Source: Typha latifolia (taxonomy: Eukaryota > Streptophyta > Magnoliopsida > Poales > Typhaceae). From it: a stretch of 64,000 bases of DNA. Position numbers and translations under genes: made by a program. Position 1 is the stretch's first letter. Every line of letters begins with the position of its first letter. Where the stretch lies: contig CM034107.1 in the NCBI GenBank assembly GCA_019914945.1, positions 9,734,001 through 9,798,000 on the forward strand. Reading direction: 5' to 3'. Below are positions 48,966 through 62,403 of the stretch, piece after piece. The notes below the pieces were generated by a model. It did not search any database. It saw nothing but the letters and a program-made list of their open reading frames with translations, and was not told the DNA's origin.

Positions 48966-51600
48966 TCTCTGAACTTTAAAAAAGAATAAATTTTATTTAC
49001 TTATATGCATTTACTAACTTTAATAACCACCTATTGGGAATATGCCACTGATATTAATTCTTACCAAAATCAACCATAATAATAATTCTAAAAAACCAAA
49101 AGATTTAAATTTTTAAAGAATGAAGTGACAACTATGATCTTTTATAAGTTTTAAGTAGAAATTATGTAAAGATATCCTAAATATTAAAAGAAGAGTTTTT
49201 TTTTTTCAACAGGAATATAATGGTGGTAGTAAGATGCAAGAAACCTTTTAAGAAAAAGCTATTCAAAGGTGAATCAATCAATTATTTCTATCTCAATAGC
49301 TATCAAGGAGATCCAATGCCATGCTCTAACCATGAGAACCACAAATATATATAATTTTTTTTCCCTTCCAAGGACCACAATTTTGTTAATTTCTTTGGTG
49401 AAGGATAAATGGCATTCTAACAAGCTGGTTTGTGATTGATTAGGACCCAAAGGACTTATCCAATAATAAGAGGCTATCAAACATGCTTGGATATATTTGC
49501 TTGGACTAATTTATGGGCAATTTCAAAGTACAATTGAGAATGAATAGAGCTAGGTTTAGGAGATAGTGAAATAAGTTGACTTAAAAGTGATCATGATGTG
49601 TAAATGTATAAATTGAGAATAACCAACATTAGAGTTTTGATTCTGAGTTTGTCTATCTGTATCTTTAATTATCTTTGAGTGCAGCAAAGTAAATTTATTG
49701 GTTTCAGAGAAGTCTCCCAAATGAGGAAATTAAGAGGCTTTATCTTATGATATTCTTAGAGTAAACTATAATTTATCCTAACTAATTTGATCTAATTTAC
49801 TCATATATATTTTCATGATAGATAGTGGAACGCAATTATAATGTGTTTAGTAATTATAACACAAACAATTTAGAATTCATAAATTCAAATAAAATAGTAA
49901 AATATAAATTATATCTTACAATTTTAAAGTGACGACGTTGTTAAACGGAAGTGAAAATAGCAACCTTCAACGGTTTTCCTCGGGCGTGATGATAAAGACT
50001 TATTTTTGGCGTTTTTACTCCTCTCTTTTCTATTAATTTTATAAACGAAATTGATATAATAATTTTACAATTAATTGATAGAAGTATTTAATAAGCAACC
50101 TTTGGTAGACAACCTTTGAAATTAGAAGGCAACCTTTGAGAGCAAGATGATATAGATAAAGAGGCATCATCTTGCTCTCAACTTCCACAATATCAATATG
50201 TACTAGAGATATTAGATAATTGAGAAAATTAAAGAAGTGTTACAGAAAATGAACAAATGACCTAATATAAAATTAAACAATAGTATAGGGGTCTTAGATA
50301 TAATTAACCTAAAAATTAAGTCAGCTATAGTAGGATTAAAAAGCATACATATCTAGTCTTTGGATGTGAATTCCAAGCTCCGTTTACTATTACACCAAAG
50401 TTTATGAACATACTAAGTCTCTCGCCTTCCACAAATCTAGCTCAGGAAAACTAATGGACTTGTTCAATATAAGTCATTGAATCGAAAAATAACTTTGTTT
50501 AGAAATTTATTTCCCACATAAATTACTATAAGTTATTGAACAAGAATGCAATTTCTTTATGTAAATTATTTTCCTCAATAAGTTATCATACAGGTAACAG
50601 ACTTATGTGAAAATTAGTTTTCTACGTAAATTAAGTAGGACGGACCTAATCTTACATAATAAAAACTCACCTAAATTGATACTTAAATTTTAAAATTAAC
50701 TATGCACGTAAAAGCACGCCTACTTTGGTAAATATTTCGGTCAGATATTTTCCCACAAATAAAATATAGAGAAATTTATGAATTGCACCCTATACTTTCC
50801 CAAAACATGAGTATTTAGTTTTTTATTTTTGAAAAGTAATAAAATATTATTTAATTTTTTGGGTGAAAATTAACTTATGAATAAAATTGGGTTGAAATAA
50901 AAATAATACGGTAGAGTGTAAATGATAATAAAAATAAGATTTAGGGTGTTGATGATAAATTTCTAAACTAGTTTTTAAGGATATTTTATTAAACACTTAA
51001 CGTTACATAATAAAAGTTCGAGGGTAGTTTTAAATTAAAATAACGCAAAGATATCGTCAATTTTGGATCAAAGAATTTTAATATTATAATTTGGACAAAA
51101 GTCGAGGTGTAAAGTGATTTTAGTCTAAAGTAAAAGAAAAAAAAAAGTATTTTAATTCAATTTAAAATCACGTGAATCTAGCGAAAAAAAGAAACGATGA
51201 TTCGGATTCTCCAAAAGAGCCAGTGACAAAATGGTAAATTCGTCCTCTTCGAGGTGCATTTCTAAGTTACCGCCGCAATTCCTCTGCCCCACTCCCTTAC
51301 AGGAGCTGTCAATTTTAGATCTTTTGGTGATATAAAACCAATAAAAGAGGAGAGAAAAGAAATATGCGGGCGAAGAAGGCAAACTTCTTCTCGAATCTTC
51401 TCTCTTTATTCCTTCTCCTAGGTCAGCTAGGGTTTCTGTGTTCGTCCTAGATCGGTGGTGGATCGGTTCTGGGATCCAGCTCCAAAAATTTGAGTCGTCG
51501 AGCTGAATTCCGTCGGGTTTGATTAATTTTTTTTCTTTTTTCGGGGTTTTATTGTGGCTCGAAGAACGGCTTTTTTCGCATCAAAAATTGTATTTTTAGG
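48966..51600. other. AT-rich intergenic region and NLP promoter side
   Basis: About 2.6 kb with no supported gene. It contains the small MITE at 50771-50964 and, at the right end, the presumed promoter and leader start of the NLP gene (leader composition from about 51380). Short frames at 49274-49480 and 51152-51382 have no domain. Confidence 0.45.
50771..50964. mobile_element. Small MITE upstream of the NLP gene
   Basis: 194 bases with inverted ends: left gaaatttatgaattgcaccc, complement of right gaaatttatcatcaacaccc. The match weakens inward. No clear target duplication and no coding. Lies about 1.1 kb before the NLP start codon. Confidence 0.5.
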
Positions 51601-51608
51601 CTGCAAAG

Positions 51609-51832
51609 ATGGTTTGGGGAATGAAACCTAGGGGTTTAGGTTGGTTCTCGAGTGGTCGGCGGAGGGAATAATTAGGTTCTCTTGGCGGGGGTTGGTTTCT
51701 CGGCATCAAAGGGAGTAAATTACTGTGCCTGAGGTTGAAAGATTCCATCTTTGTGAATGAGAAGAGAGGCAAGAGTTCAAGAAGATGGTTAGATTTGTGA
51801 TGTCACGGTCTGAGTTCTTGATTGTTGCGTAG
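51609..51832 (+). promoter_or_regulatory. Cluster of three short uORFs in the NLP leader
   Basis: Three short upstream frames precede the main ATG at 51875: 51609-51671 (20 codons plus stop, MVWGMKPRG...), 51757-51792 (11 codons plus stop) and 51785-51832 (15 codons plus stop). The last two overlap in different frames. If the leader is transcribed unspliced, they could reduce translation of the main frame. A leader intron could remove them. Confidence 0.55.
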
Positions 51833-51874
51833 GGATTAAGAAATCACTGGTTGGGTATCTGCAAGCAATTTCAT

Positions 51875-54800
51875 ATGGAGGGACTCACACCTTTGGATTG
51901 CGGAACGGGGACTGCGACGCCGGACGACCCATTGACCCTCGCAGCTCTGATGAATTTTGATGGTTATGCAGAACTCTGCAGCCCGTCGACGCGAGAGCAG
52001 ATTTTCTCCGCTCTGAGCTATTCAGCTTTTCAGCAGATGCCTGATACTTGGTCTTCTTATGCATCACCGATAACTATGATAGAATGTAAGGATGGCACTG
52101 ATAAGAATGGTGATGCCTCTGTTGGTAGTTATTCTGGCTGCAATGAGAAGATAACATCTCAAATGATTAATCTGCAAGATGAGTATTCGGAAAATTCACC
52201 TGACATGGGGGGGATATGTAGGAATTCTAGCAATTTTGCTTCAGGTAACAATTCTGACCAGGCTGTTAGTATAGTTCCCAAACGTATTGCCAGCATTTCG
52301 TTTGCTGAAAGGATGCTCAAGGCACTCTCCTTGTTTAAGGAGTCATCAGGTGGTGGAATCCTTGCTCAGGTTTGGATGCCTGTTAAGCAGGGTGAACAGT
52401 ATGTGTTGAGTACATTTGAACAGCCATTTTTGCTTGACGAAGCTCTGGCGGGGTATCGTGAAGTGTCGAGACATTTCACGTTTTCGGCTAGGGAAGCATC
52501 CGGTCTGTTTCTTGGGCTTCCAGGGCGAGTTTTCATCTCCGGGATGCCAGAATGGACCTCAAATGTTGTCTATTACCATAAGCTTGAGTACCTGAGGGTA
52601 GAATATGCACGTAGACATGAAGTATGTGGGTCTCTTGCGGTGCCAGTGTTTGACTCTTCTAAAGGCTCATGTTGTGCAGTACTTGAGCTTGTTACGAGGA
52701 AAGAAAAATCTGATTTCTATACGGAGATGGACAGTGTTTGCAATGCTTTGCAGGTCAGTGAAATAGCCCATGTTCTCCTCTAATCCTGGTTCTCGAGGTT
52801 AATATTATTTGCCTTTTAGAATTTGCATTTAAACCCTGGATTGGAGATTTTAGCTTCCTGGGTCTTAGTCCAGATCCCTCATTCTCTCTTGCAACCATTT
52901 CTTCATTTGGGTGGCAACTCAGGAATCCAAATGATTTGGAAAATATGAACAAATTTATATACTAAGTGACTAGGCCTTTTTTATAATCTAGTAATTGCCT
53001 AATCTGTCTACAACTTATACATTTGAACATGCAGCAAGTGTACAATCCATATGGGTAATATATACCAAATTCACATAATCAATATTTGTGCATGGGAGGA
53101 GCTGCGGAGGGTTTATTTTTAATAAATAACAGCACTAGTGCAAGACGTGTCCTTGATTTGTAGTGTCATTATTAGTAGATTACATGTCTGAACCAACTTT
53201 GTTTTTTATTACTAGATCTCTTCTGCAAGAAAGAAACTAAGCAGTCTAAGCTCTATATGTTGTAATTATGGGAGAGCTACTGTGCAAAGAGTAAGGAAAA
53301 AGTTTAGACAAAAAGAGAAGAAAGCTGCCCACTTGCTTATCTAGGTGGCCTTAACGAAGAGCCACCTTTTCAAATCTTTAGACTGATCTTGCTAAAATGG
53401 AATAAGCTACAGTCAAGTTACAATTTCTGAAATTCAAACAATAGCAGTCTTATCTGAAATTCTGGATATGTTGGCTTCTAATTGTAGCACAAGTATGACC
53501 GGTGGGGTTTCCCGCTTTTTTTTTTTTCATTTGGACTTGTTATATGTGTGCCTATGTATGACCTTTATGATCACTGGTCTACCTTGCCTAAGAATATTCA
53601 ATGAACTATACATGTTAGAATACACAATTGCAACAGTAAGCATACAAGATGAGCTCAATACATCTTGATAACATGTGTAGATATGAAGTTTATTGATATA
53701 CTTTTATCTTTTTTAACTCATTAATCATATCTTTATGTTTTGACAATGTTCAGTACTTTTGCAGGCTGTGAATTTGAGGACTGTGAAAGCCCGGGCTTAT
53801 CAGCAGGTAGTTATCTATACTGTTTTTCATAATCAATTAGTTAACTGACACACATACTTATGAGATGGGGAAAAATTCTGCTTATGGTTCTTAATTGAAT
53901 GGTTTCTCACTTCTTATGTAACTTATTTGCAGAACTTCACAAAGAGCCAAAAATCTGCATTCACAGAGATATTGGATGTTTTGAGAGCCATTTGCCATGC
54001 TCACATGCTACCTTTGGCACTTACATGGTATCCTATTTGCCATGATGATCAAAATCTTTATGTCTCTTTGGAAAACAATGATCAGGAGGTACAATCAAGT
54101 ATAAGTAAGAAAACTATGCTCTGCATCCAGGAAGAAGCTTGTTATCTCCATGATATGAGAATGCAAGGTTTTCTTCATGCTTGTGCTGAACATCGCCTTG
54201 AGAAAGGACAAGGCATTGTTGGAAAGGCACTTCAGTCAAATCACCCTTTTTACTCCTCTGATGTAAGAGACTATGGCATACGTGAGTATCCACTTGCGCA
54301 TCATGCTCGTAAGTTTGGTCTGCGTGCTGCTGTTGCAATCAGGCTAAGGAGCACATACACTGGCAATGATGATTATATCTTGGAGTTTTTTCTTCCAGTT
54401 AATTGCAGAGGTAGTGATGAGCAACAGCTGCTGTTAAATAACCTCTCCTCTACAATGCAGAGAATTTCTAGGACTTTGCGAACCATTTCTAATACTGAAA
54501 TTGTTGGAGATGATGTCAACAAAGATATAGTTCATAAGGGAGCAGGAATAAGATATCCATCAACTGATTTATCTGCGAATTCCTCTCAGCATATAGACAG
54601 TGACAGTCAACTGATGACAAAAATGACTTTTGGAAATCAAAATGTAGGGAGTGATGAGCAAGGAGGAGCTGTGCAGCCTGACAGGGTGCTTACTGTCTTG
54701 ACCTTATCTTATATTTATGTTTTGAATCTTTGATATAAATGCTCAGGAAGCCTGAGGATGGATCAGATATTCTTTATTTCCCAATGAGGAAAACTAGGTT

Positions 54801-57800
54801 TATGAGTAGAATGGTCCATGGAGCAATAAGATTTTACCGTAGATAAATTTACAACCAGCCTTATAAACTTTACATGGAGGCACAGTTAGAGATTCTACCT
54901 TTTTACATACATCAATCTTGCCTCTACTTTCTTGTAATTATTAGGTCATATGATCTTCTATTGTTTCTTTGTGTTCATCCCATGTGGTACACATGTTTTC
55001 TGCATGTTCTCTAGTTCAGATATAGTTAATACTTTGTTCTTCAATTCAATTGTCTGGCTCTGTAATGGATGGATGGAAAAGATAATCCAGAAGTAATTTA
55101 TTATACTTGCAACCTAGTTCTAATTTCTAATCTTTTAGGTTGAGTACTAGTCAGACTGTTCAACACAAACCATGTTTAGTTGATTTTGGATAGTTCCAAC
55201 TTTTAATTTTAAGTAAATGTCTACTGTAGGGTAATATTGCATATGAAATTGAAACTAAGTACCACTACAAAGTCTACTAGCAACTCTGTAATTAATTCTA
55301 GATTGAACCTTGTGAAGATGGATAGAGGTTATACACAAGGTAATGCCAAACAAATGAGAGTTTGATGAAGGTGAAAAAGATTTATGCAATATTTTTTTGA
55401 ATGTTTGTGTTAGATATTTTAGAGATGAACGAGGTTACATTCTTCGAAGTTCAAGTAATTGGATCATATTCTGTGGCTAAGATACTGAGTAGCAACTACA
55501 CAATACAAAAGATGCTTACAAACCTCATTTAGTGTACCAGCCTTACTGTCCCCTCGAATGTTCAAGGCACATTCCCAGATTCTTTCTATATTTCTTATAC
55601 TATTCTCTAATTTCTCTTTGTGTATATATATGTATTCGATATTGGACCAAGTATGTGTAGCCTTTCATTTTCTTTTCCTGCCTGTAATTTTCTTCTCTAA
55701 AATATGTATCAATAATCTTGAAATGTTTGCTTGTCAATATCAACAAAGTAAAGAGGTAAGATGACATCTCAGGGATTTAAGAAGATAGAAAAGTGTGAGG
55801 CAGGGGCTTTGGAACAATGCAAGAAATGGCTGATATATCTCCTTTTCATTTTGGCCTCATCGGAAGGCTTATTAATTGCCTGCATGATTTTTCTAATAGC
55901 ATGATCTGGTTTGCGTCAAAGTTATCTTACTGGTCTTTTATATATCTTTTGGGGAAAACTGTGTCCTTTTTGCCCTTTATGAGTTATTTCAAATACTGTG
56001 TTATGCGGGGATACTTCAAATGCCATGCGTGGTTGAAATATGCTTAGGGTTCCTGGAGAAAACATCCAAATTCGTTTCAGCATAGATTGCTTGAAATTAT
56101 ATTGATGTTCTGATCTGTTTGAAGCCCTTCATTCTTGCTCTAAAAATAGAATCAAGCATATCTATTTGTTAATGATCTCAAAACCACTATACATGCTAAT
56201 TTTGCTCTTGTTTTGTTAGTTGATATGATATCTTTATTAGACCCTTTACATCTGTCATCTTTGGACAGATATTTATAAAACCTTGCTTCTTGGAAAACTT
56301 TTAATGTGACTGAGCACAACGGTTAAGTCCTTTAGACAGAAGATGTCTACATGACCACGAACTTTATCACCCAGCAGAGTGCGATGAATTCTCTATACTG
56401 CTTCAAATTCATGACATTATTTTCTCAAATCTCGATAATTGAGTTGCTGAAGTTATAATGTTGAGTTTGCTAATAAAATAAAAGAGGCACTAATAAGGGT
56501 GCTTGTTCATTTGATTTCATGGGTTGATGTGGTGATAGGATTGAACATCATTGTAATTCTGTATTGCAGTTGAAATCATGCTTGATGAGGCACCCGGAGA
56601 AAAAACGTAGCATGGCTGAGAGGAATATTAGTTTAAGTGTTCTTCAGCAATACTTCTCTGGGAGTCTGAAGGATGCTGCCAAGAGCATTGGTGGTGAGTT
56701 ATGCAGGCTATCTTTAGCAGGAAAATAGACCTTATAATAATCTAATCCTTACAAGATAGCTTTTTTGCATATTTCCATAGAAGTTAAAGGAAACAGAATA
56801 TGATGATTATGTTTGGAGGTTTATTTTTTAATATTTTGCCATTATCATTATGACAGTTTGCCCTACAACGTTAAAACGGATATGTAGGCAACATGGGATC
56901 TCAAGATGGCCATCTCGCAAGATAAACAAGGTCAACCGTTCTTTAAAGAAGATACAGAATGTCATAAACTCAGTACAAGGCGTGGAGGGAGCACTGAAAT
57001 ATGATCCTGCTACTGGATGTCTCGTCGCAGCAGTCTCCTCACCTGAGAAAACAGCATCGAGAACCCTTGACCACACAGGTCGTGATGTCAGACATGTCTT
57101 TGAAAGTGAACACCCTGATAAAAAATTAGAACCAGAATACCCTTTAATTGATGATAAAAACCAAACAGAGAGTTCAGGTAAATTACAGCATCCCACTATG
57201 CTCAAAAGTGAGAGGGATGAATTCAGTGTTCCTGTGAATAATTGTGTTAATGTTTGCAAATATACTGGTCCTGATGGAGGCGTCTTGGAGCATGCTAATG
57301 TTGTAGATGCATCTGGATTGCCACTACATTCTAGAGTTGTCACCAAAGCTTCCTATCCTATGAAAGAAGCAGGCTATCAAGGTACTTCTGAGAAGGTCAG
57401 CTCATGTTTTGAGAGCCTTGGAGACCAGATGAAATTGAGGAGCACCTCTTCTGTGGCAGGACTGAACAAAATGAATGTTAAAATAGATAACGATGATGGG
57501 GTCATGGAACACAGCCATCCTTCTACTTCCAGTATGACAGATTCTTCCAGTGGCAGTGCATCAAGTCATCTTACTTTCAAGAAAAGCTCAAAATGTTCAC
57601 TGATAACTGAAAGCGGCCCTGCCATCACAGTTAAGGCTACTTACAAGGGCGACACTGTGAGGTTCAAGTTCTTACCATCCATGAGTTGCCAAGACCTTTT
57701 CGAGGAAATAGCGAAGAGATTCAAATTGTTAACTGAGACATTCCAGCTGAAATACATGGATGATGAGGAAGAATGGGTAATCCTGGCTAGTGAATCCGAT

Positions 57801-57923
57801 CTGCTAGAATGCCTCGATGTATTGGAGTCTATTGGTTCCCGTAGTCTAAAACTTCAAGTTCGAGATGTTCCATATGTTTTTAGCAGCCCAGCCAGCAGTA
57901 GCTGTCTGCTTATGGAACCATAG
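51875..57923 (+). CDS. NIN-like protein (NLP) RWP-RK transcription factor
   Basis: Exons 51875-52753, 53765-53806, 53933-54685, 56570-56693, 56857-57923; 2865 nt, 954 aa. The first ATG at 51875 opens [10 protein letters not shown]; upstream in-frame codons lack ATG. The N-terminal regulatory half (GAF-like, about 150-520) carries [20 protein letters not shown] and [20 protein letters not shown], blocks shared by NLPs. The DNA-binding RWP-RK domain (about 570-625) includes [20 protein letters not shown] and the RWPSRK signature at 616-621. A C-terminal PB1 domain (about 855-937) has the basic [13 protein letters not shown] start and the acidic YMDDEEEW patch for self-association. NLPs bind nitrate-responsive elements and drive nitrate-induced genes, moving into the nucleus when nitrate is present. 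The RWP-RK flank (LKRICRQHG...SLKKIQ) looks closer to the NLP8/9 group than NLP6/7, a tentative view. Confidence 0.92.
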
Positions 57924-60840
57924 GGCCCTTAAAATATGACAACATACAATCAAGATATTTGATTAGTCTAGTTATTTTGGCTGATCTGTTTAAGCATTTA
58001 GCAGAAATAGGAAGTGTTTGTTTCAGTTAGGGCAGGATATGTACTTCATATCATCATGTAAATATTGTAATTCTAGATATATGCAAGAGTATGAAGATGT
58101 TGATACCTATGGATTATAGTCAAGCAACTTCATATATCCCGTGCGCAATTCTCTGGCTGTCCTTGTACAGTTTCCACTTTTGTATACGTGCTTTTGACAT
58201 CCCAATTCCCATGCTATATTTCGTTTTCTATTTATACTTACGTTGTGCTAGAGAACCCACAGGTTTTTATATCTATGTTGTACTAGAGAACTGGCTGTCT
58301 TCTACAAGTAAGTGTAGATAAGATACTTGAATTACAAACTATCATATTCAAGATTCTTTTGGTTGTATCAGCCATTTGAGAAAATGATACAATATTAGTT
58401 GTATCGATAGATTCGGCTGTTTATTTCAGATGATTCCGGTTGGAGGTCGGCTAATCAGTTGTACCGGCTGATCTGTTTCGACGATACATGTCGGCTAATC
58501 GGTTGTACCGGCTGATCTGTTTCAACGATACATATCAGAATGGGCCGAAACTTCAATCTATACTTCAAATCATTGAAACTGGCGAAAAAACAAGATCTCT
58601 AAAGGTGAAACTGAGTACATCTTGCACACCCTGGGCCTGGCATTTGCATCAACCTCGACAATGGAACATCCTTCTTGGAACAGTTTTCATGCACCTGCAT
58701 CATGCAGACGTGGATTGCTTGAAAGTTGACAGTATGTTTGCATTCTGTAAGAAGGAATAAACGTTCTTTCTCTATAGAATCAAAATAAGAGGCCAAGATT
58801 CTAGTTTCTTATGCTGGTGGAACATTACTGAGGTAAATTCATAATCAATGCTACATTCTTTTACCTCTGGAAATTAGTGTAGCACGTACCGTTTCTCATG
58901 CACAAGTATACATCTTGAATCATACACCATTTAGATTCTAATTTCATGGTTTTCTCGATATTTTTGTATTTTCCAAATTAGGACGAAAAACTTTAGGAAA
59001 ACCAAAATTTTCTGAACTTGTGCTTTATATAGATCAAGCATCAAGAGAGAAAAGGTATCAAAAGAGATAAAAAAACTCAAAATAAAATATGTTTGAATTA
59101 AGATATGCGTAAAACTTAGTGACAAGGGGGGTATTGCGATAATTACCCCGTATCAGGCTGTGCCGACCAACACGTCTATCCATAGGGATGGTAAGTCTTG
59201 CCCCGTGCATCCAAGTGATCATAAGATTAAATTATGGAAACAAACTCTTTAGCAAAAGGTAAGGCTGCATTCAAACTCTGTGCTTATTCTTTGATTTCAG
59301 TATATGCGACTTCAATCTCATAAATTATCTATTAATTGTTGAAAGAGCTAAAGAACTGCATTTGTGCTTGGTATTAGTTGCATAACTCTCTTCAGAAGGT
59401 TTGTGATCAGGACATAGAACCAAAATAGAGGTAATCATTAGGCAGGTCGAGCCTATCAAGCCAACTAGGTTGGACATTGTGTTTGTTAACCTGCACTCAA
59501 GTTGGCCTGACTGAGCTAGGCTGGGCTAGAATAGTTTAGCTTGTTACTGCCCGTTTGGCCCGTGAGAGAGCAGGTTGGCCGGGTCGGGTCAAACTTAATC
59601 AATAGGTTGAGTTTATGGTTAGGCTGGGCATGGTATGGTTGAGCGGTGGAGGTGGTATGGCTAATGTTGAATCTCATAATGGATATAACACAAGTGATAT
59701 ATAATCCAAATTAAACTTACCCCTAACCCACTAACAACAAGAACAATTGAGAAGAAGAGAGAAAAAAAATGGCAAGAAGAGCTAGGACCTCATAATGGGC
59801 TTCAGCCATGGTAACATAGACCCAGTCACTAGTGCTCATTCCTTAGTGGCTAGGGGATCACTGTCGAGATTCTCGCCACCATGGATTTCTCCAGCGAGTC
59901 AGTTGGTTCGTTGAGAGAGTCTTAGGCTTTCGGGATGAGCTTTCGGCTCTTAAGACAATTTGGCCAGCAGTAGCCCCTCCACGCCATGGAGCTCACCAAA
60001 GATAGAAAGGAGGCCGCTACAAGGATCTCTTGATGGGGAGCCACACGAAGAGAAGGTGGTCCTCCACCGCGGTGGCAGTAGCAAGAATGACTCTTCTACC
60101 CTTCTCCTCTAGGCTCTACAACTAAGTGATCTGAGTGATTGAGTATGGGTAGAGCTGTTGAGGCCATAAACTCTAAGTTCTTCATCTAAGTGACTAAGTA
60201 ATGAGTATATATACTAAAATATTAGTGATACTAGATCACCGGATAGATGAAGATGAAAGCTACGATATGAATATATCTGATTAATGACTCGGGCTTTGAG
60301 CAGGCTTTTGGACTGAACTTTTGGGTCGGGTCAATGGTTAGGCTTTTGAGCCTAGTCGTGCAGCCCATTGGTAGTTCGAGCTCGGGCCAAGTTGGGCATA
60401 AGCAAGCTAGGCCGTTTGATCAGCTTTAATCTGAAGTGATGCATGCCTTCTACCCCAACATCGGCTCAACAACTCAAAATAGGTATCAAACCCGAAATAG
60501 CTATGAAGATGCAGAAAACATAGCCCAAAAGTATAACTGTGGATCATAAAAGATTAATTGAAATATACTATAGCTCAAGCTCCATCTACAATGACAACAA
60601 TTTCAACCCACAACGAATAAGAGTCTGTTTCCATAGACTCACCCCTCGAAAGGCACGAGTGATGCTCTTGACCAAAGAAGGAGGATGATACTTATCGACA
60701 TCTTGGCAAGAAGATGAGAAGTCCATAATAAGTATTGAACAATCCGTAAACAACAAACATTATTACGAAAAAAAAATTCAAACAGAAGAGAAGAGGGAGA
60801 ACAACTTCTTAAACCATTTGCTCAATTCGTATATATTTGA
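57924..60840. other. Intergenic region downstream of NLP: UTR and repeats
   Basis: NLP 3' UTR to about 58100, then AT-rich DNA. 58446-58533 is a 44-base tandem duplication. About 59420-60430 holds hAT-like GAGC/GGCC word arrays at both sides (gcaggtcgagcctatcaagcc on the left; the complement of the right end reads cggcctagcttgcttatgcc), with a GC-richer centre that encodes nothing recognisable. Short frames at 58091-58796 have no domain. Confidence 0.45.
58446..58533. repeat. 44-base tandem duplication
   Basis: Two near-identical 44-base units starting gtcggctaatc at 58446 and 58490. A related, more decayed sequence lies at about 38190-38290 inside the DUF3755 gene (gctgtatcgaccgcttatttcaga; cgctaatctgtttcggcaata), so both belong to a dispersed family. 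Confidence 0.75.
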
Positions 60841-60844
60841 TTTA

Positions 60845-61670
60845 GAGTTTATAACAAAGGTCCTTACTAGCTAACAGGCTAAGGGGTTTTGGAGGACCTC
60901 ATCCTAGGGTATCAATATGCATATATCAAGAGTAGGTTTATCCTTGTTAATTTTGCTCTTGCCCATGAGCTAGTGGAGTGGACCTTCGGGAGTGATCGAC
61001 TTGGGATCTTAATCAAGGTGGACTTCTCAAAGGCTTTTAATTGTTTCGAATGAGATATCATTCTCAAACATCCTCAAGGCTAGTTGTTTCCCCACTAGAT
61101 GAATTGGTTGGATCCAACTCTATATTGAACTCTCTGAAGCAACCACTATGGTAAACAAATTTTCCTCAAACTTTTTCAACCTGGGTCATGGTCTTAGGCA
61201 AGGTCACTCAGCTATTGTTGTTCGCTGATGATACTCTCTTTCTTTCTGAGGCGACCTCCTGATTCCTCTCCAACCTAAAAACTATTACAAGACCTTCAAG
61301 ATCATCTCTAAGTTCCGCATTAATCTTTCTAAGTCCTTTTTCTCTTTGTCTTGTAAGGAAGATGCAATCGGATGAGCCAATCTCTTTGCTTGCTTGATGG
61401 CCTCATTCCTAATCAAGTACTTGGGCTTGCTTGTTCGCTGATGATACTCTCTTTCTCTCTGAGGCGACCTCCTGATTCCTCTCCAACCTAAAAACTATTA
61501 CAAGACCTTCAAGATCATCTCTAAGTTCCGCATTAACCTTTCTAAGTCCTTTTTCTCTTTGTCTTGTAAGGAAGATGCAATCGGATGAGCCAATCTCTTT
61601 GCTTGCTTGATGGCCTCATTCCTAATCAAGTACTTGGGCTTGCTTGTAAAACCTGATTCCCTCAAGTGAT
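60845..61670 (+). pseudogene. Decayed LINE reverse-transcriptase fragment
   Basis: Across shifting plus-strand frames the typical order of non-LTR RT motifs can be read: GVLEDLILGYQYAYIKSRFIL, ALAHELVEW, ILIKVDFSKAFNCFEWDI, GLRQG, FADDTLFLSE (catalytic FADD), NLSKSFFSL, and a final YLGL block. Stops and frameshifts are frequent, and the stretch between GLRQG and FADD is shortened. It is a dead L1/RTE-like plant LINE remnant. Confidence 0.75.
61218..61643. repeat. 213-base tandem duplication within the LINE relic
   Basis: 61218-61430 is repeated at 61431-61643, starting at the FADD-encoding ttgttcgctgatgatact and ending at cttgggcttgc, with a few substitutions (tttctttctg/tttctctctg, attaatctt/attaacctt). 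Confidence 0.9.
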
Positions 61671-61810
61671 AGGACCAACAAACAATTATGGATAAAGGAT
61701 GAAAGGAAGATTCCAATCTCGTATCTCGATCAGATTAAAAAATTTTATCCGAATTTAATCTGAATCGGGTCGGATACTTCAATAGTAGGAGATAAAAAAT
61801 AGGCTCTAAG

Positions 61811-62403
61811 TAGGGGTGAAAATGGATCGGATACGGATCAGATAGTGCTCAACTCATATTTAGATCTATATTTTTAGTCCGAATATAGATTCAGATATGG
61901 ATATTGGACGGATAGCAAAATTTAAAACTATATCCTAACTAAACAGATACGGATAATTTTTGGATAGAGGATCGGATCTTAATCGGATATTGATTGAATT
62001 TAAAAGAATTATAATATTTTATTTAGATATAATTAATACAAAAATATTAAGAGTTTTATAACAAATAAATTTTTTGTATGTTAAATATGTAAAATTAGAA
62101 AAATTAATCTCTATAAATAATATATAATGTATTATTAGTAATAATATTAAGATTTGCTATTTAAATAAACAAACTAAAAACTGTAAATCATTCAAAATAA
62201 TATGCGGGTAAACGAATATCCGATATCCGTATCCGAATCCGAAAAATATATCCGACCCGTATCCGAATCGAATCCGTATTTAATTTTTTTTTCAAAAACT
62301 CTATTCGTATCCGAATCGAATAGAAATTTTCTATCTAAATCCGATCCGAATCGAGTCGGATAGCGGGTCGGATCAGAGTTAATCCGACCCGTTTCCACCC
62401 CTA
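61811..62403. mobile_element. Non-autonomous hAT element upstream of LIP2p
   Basis: 593 bases with terminal inverted repeats starting TAGGGGTG on both ends (19 of 22 terminal bases match between the left end and the complement of the right). A perfect 8-base target duplication GCTCTAAG flanks it (61803-61810 and 62404-62411). Both subterminal zones are packed with ATCCGAAT/GGATACGGAT words, as expected for hAT transposase binding. The centre is AT-rich, with no transposase. Confidence 0.9.

Noticed and set aside
53468..53668. Short plus-strand frame in the NLP gene region
   Set aside because: Lies in intron 1 between family-consistent exons and contains no NLP sequence.
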